A DNA stretch of 13,352 nucleotides. Source: an uncultured Acetatifactor sp. (GTDB lineage Bacteria > Bacillota > Clostridia > Lachnospirales > Lachnospiraceae). Shown here piece by piece: positions 12,819 to 13,352 of the stretch (the stretch's first letter is position 1; each line of letters starts with the position of its first letter). The stretch is taken from assembly GCA_910577185.1 (NCBI GenBank), contig CAJTLR010000086.1:1-13352 (forward strand), read 5' to 3'. The position numbers and the translations under genes were made by a program. The notes under the pieces are model-generated. The model was not told the DNA's origin. It was given only the letters and a program-made list of their open reading frames with translations, and did no database searches.

Positions 12819-13352
12819 CTACTGTTTGTTGTAACGAACCTTTACTGCACAGAGAGCAGCGCCGGCCATAAGAATCAGGGCCATAACGCCAGCCATAGGC
12901 AGAGTCTCACCGGTCTTGGGAGATGTGCCAGGTGCTGCAGCTGTAGGAACAGAAGCGTCATTTACATTGTCGCTGTTTCCGGGAACGCCTGCGGGACGGT
13001 CTTCAGCTACAACTTCAACGATGTAGCAGTAGTAGTAAGGACCGCCGCTCATAGCGTTGAAATATGATTCGTAGTTGTTGTTAACATCCAGTTCGATAAC
13101 CTGAGGCTCCTCGTTCAGACCGTTCACATAGTAAACAAGAACATATTTGTGATCCAGTTCAAATTTAGGAGACCATACTTCTACAGGTGTGCCATTTGCA
13201 TTTTTAGCATAGAAATTGAAAGCAGCCAGAATATTGTCGGTTACTCTGAACTTGTCGCCCATTGCTTCCTTCACTGCAGCATCAGTTTCGGAAGAGAAAA
13301 TAAATCCCTGGGAAACTTCAACCTGCTCTACAGAGAAGTCATCAGCGCCGCC
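12819..13352 (-). CDS. Cell-wall-anchored surface protein with SPKTG sorting signal (5' part outside window)
   Basis: The C-terminal 177 residues of an exported protein; the frame stays open to the window edge, so the true start lies beyond 13352. A GTG at 13274 is internal, not the start. The visible part has a ~110-residue domain that I cannot name, rich in aromatic and acidic residues (FELDHKYVLVYYVNG, GGPYYYCYIVEVV). A flexible Pro/Ala/Asn linker follows, then a sortase-type signal: SPKTGE, a hydrophobic stretch (MAGVMALILMAGAALCAV) and a basic tail KVRYNKQ. SPKTG is a variant of LPXTG; (S/N/P)PXTG forms are known as sortase substrates in Clostridia. No sortase gene is in the window. Function unknown; surface display is well supported. 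Confidence 0.88.
   Translation of the reverse strand, partial: GGADDFSVEQVEVSQGFIFSSETDAAVKEAMGDKFRVTDNILAAFNFYAKNANGTPVEVWSPKFELDHKYVLVYYVNGLNEEPQVIELDVNNNYESYFNAMSGGPYYYCYIVEVVAEDRPAGVPGNSDNVNDASVPTAAAPGTSPKTGETLPMAGVMALILMAGAALCAVKVRYNKQ

Noticed and set aside
1..13352. tRNA, rRNA, CRISPR array, insertion sequence or phage gene
   Set aside because: I looked for cloverleaf-like patterns, regularly spaced repeats, transposase motifs and terminal inverted repeats on both strands and found none that hold up.

Overview
This window looks like a chromosomal piece of a Clostridia (Bacillota) genome, most likely Lachnospiraceae. The gene order apt, rel, MBL-fold hydrolase, hemZ is typical of that class. 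A SEC-C zinc-motif protein and an SPKTG-type sorting signal also fit. Every convincing gene lies on the minus strand, so transcription runs from high to low coordinates. I see no tRNA, rRNA, CRISPR array, transposase or phage gene.

Layout in the direction of transcription (right to left). (1) 13352-12819: the C-terminal part of a cell-wall-anchored surface protein. (2) 12818-12451: a 368-base non-coding stretch holding a strong hairpin, a perfect 24-bp palindrome, a compact GC-rich hairpin, a near-consensus promoter and a leader with nested inverted repeats. (3) 12450-11920: a nitroreductase. (4) 11919-11519: a 401-base gap packed with hairpins, including a U-tailed terminator that reads best on the plus strand, and two promoter candidates for the next gene. 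(5) 11518-11015: a SEC-C protein followed by a clear intrinsic terminator. (6) 10934-6135: a stress and nucleotide cluster of five genes: DUF308 membrane protein, two-CBS-domain protein, adenine phosphoribosyltransferase, bifunctional (p)ppGpp synthetase/hydrolase, MBL-fold hydrolase. (7) 6028-1583: three overlapping genes encoding a MoxR ATPase, a DUF58 protein and a membrane transglutaminase. (8) 1582-1406: a short gap with a 40-bp repeat and an inverted repeat. (9) 1405-1: hemZ, incomplete at the window edge and possibly frameshifted there.

How the genes may work together. The CBS protein resembles the c-di-AMP receptor DarB/CbpB, which in Bacillus subtilis and Listeria binds the Rel enzyme. 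Here it sits two genes upstream of rel in the same apparent transcription unit, so the operon may couple c-di-AMP, purine salvage (apt) and the stringent response. The MoxR/DUF58/transglutaminase set is a familiar envelope-associated trio: an AAA+ chaperone, a VWA-like adaptor and a membrane-anchored cysteine protease or transglutaminase. It sits between the MBL gene and hemZ, which are often neighbours in related genomes.

The most interesting non-coding signals are the nitroreductase leader, where the loop of one 10-bp hairpin can pair with nine bases next to the ribosome binding site, and the hairpin cluster at 11701-11849. All functional statements come from reading the sequence and remembered family knowledge; no database search was possible.
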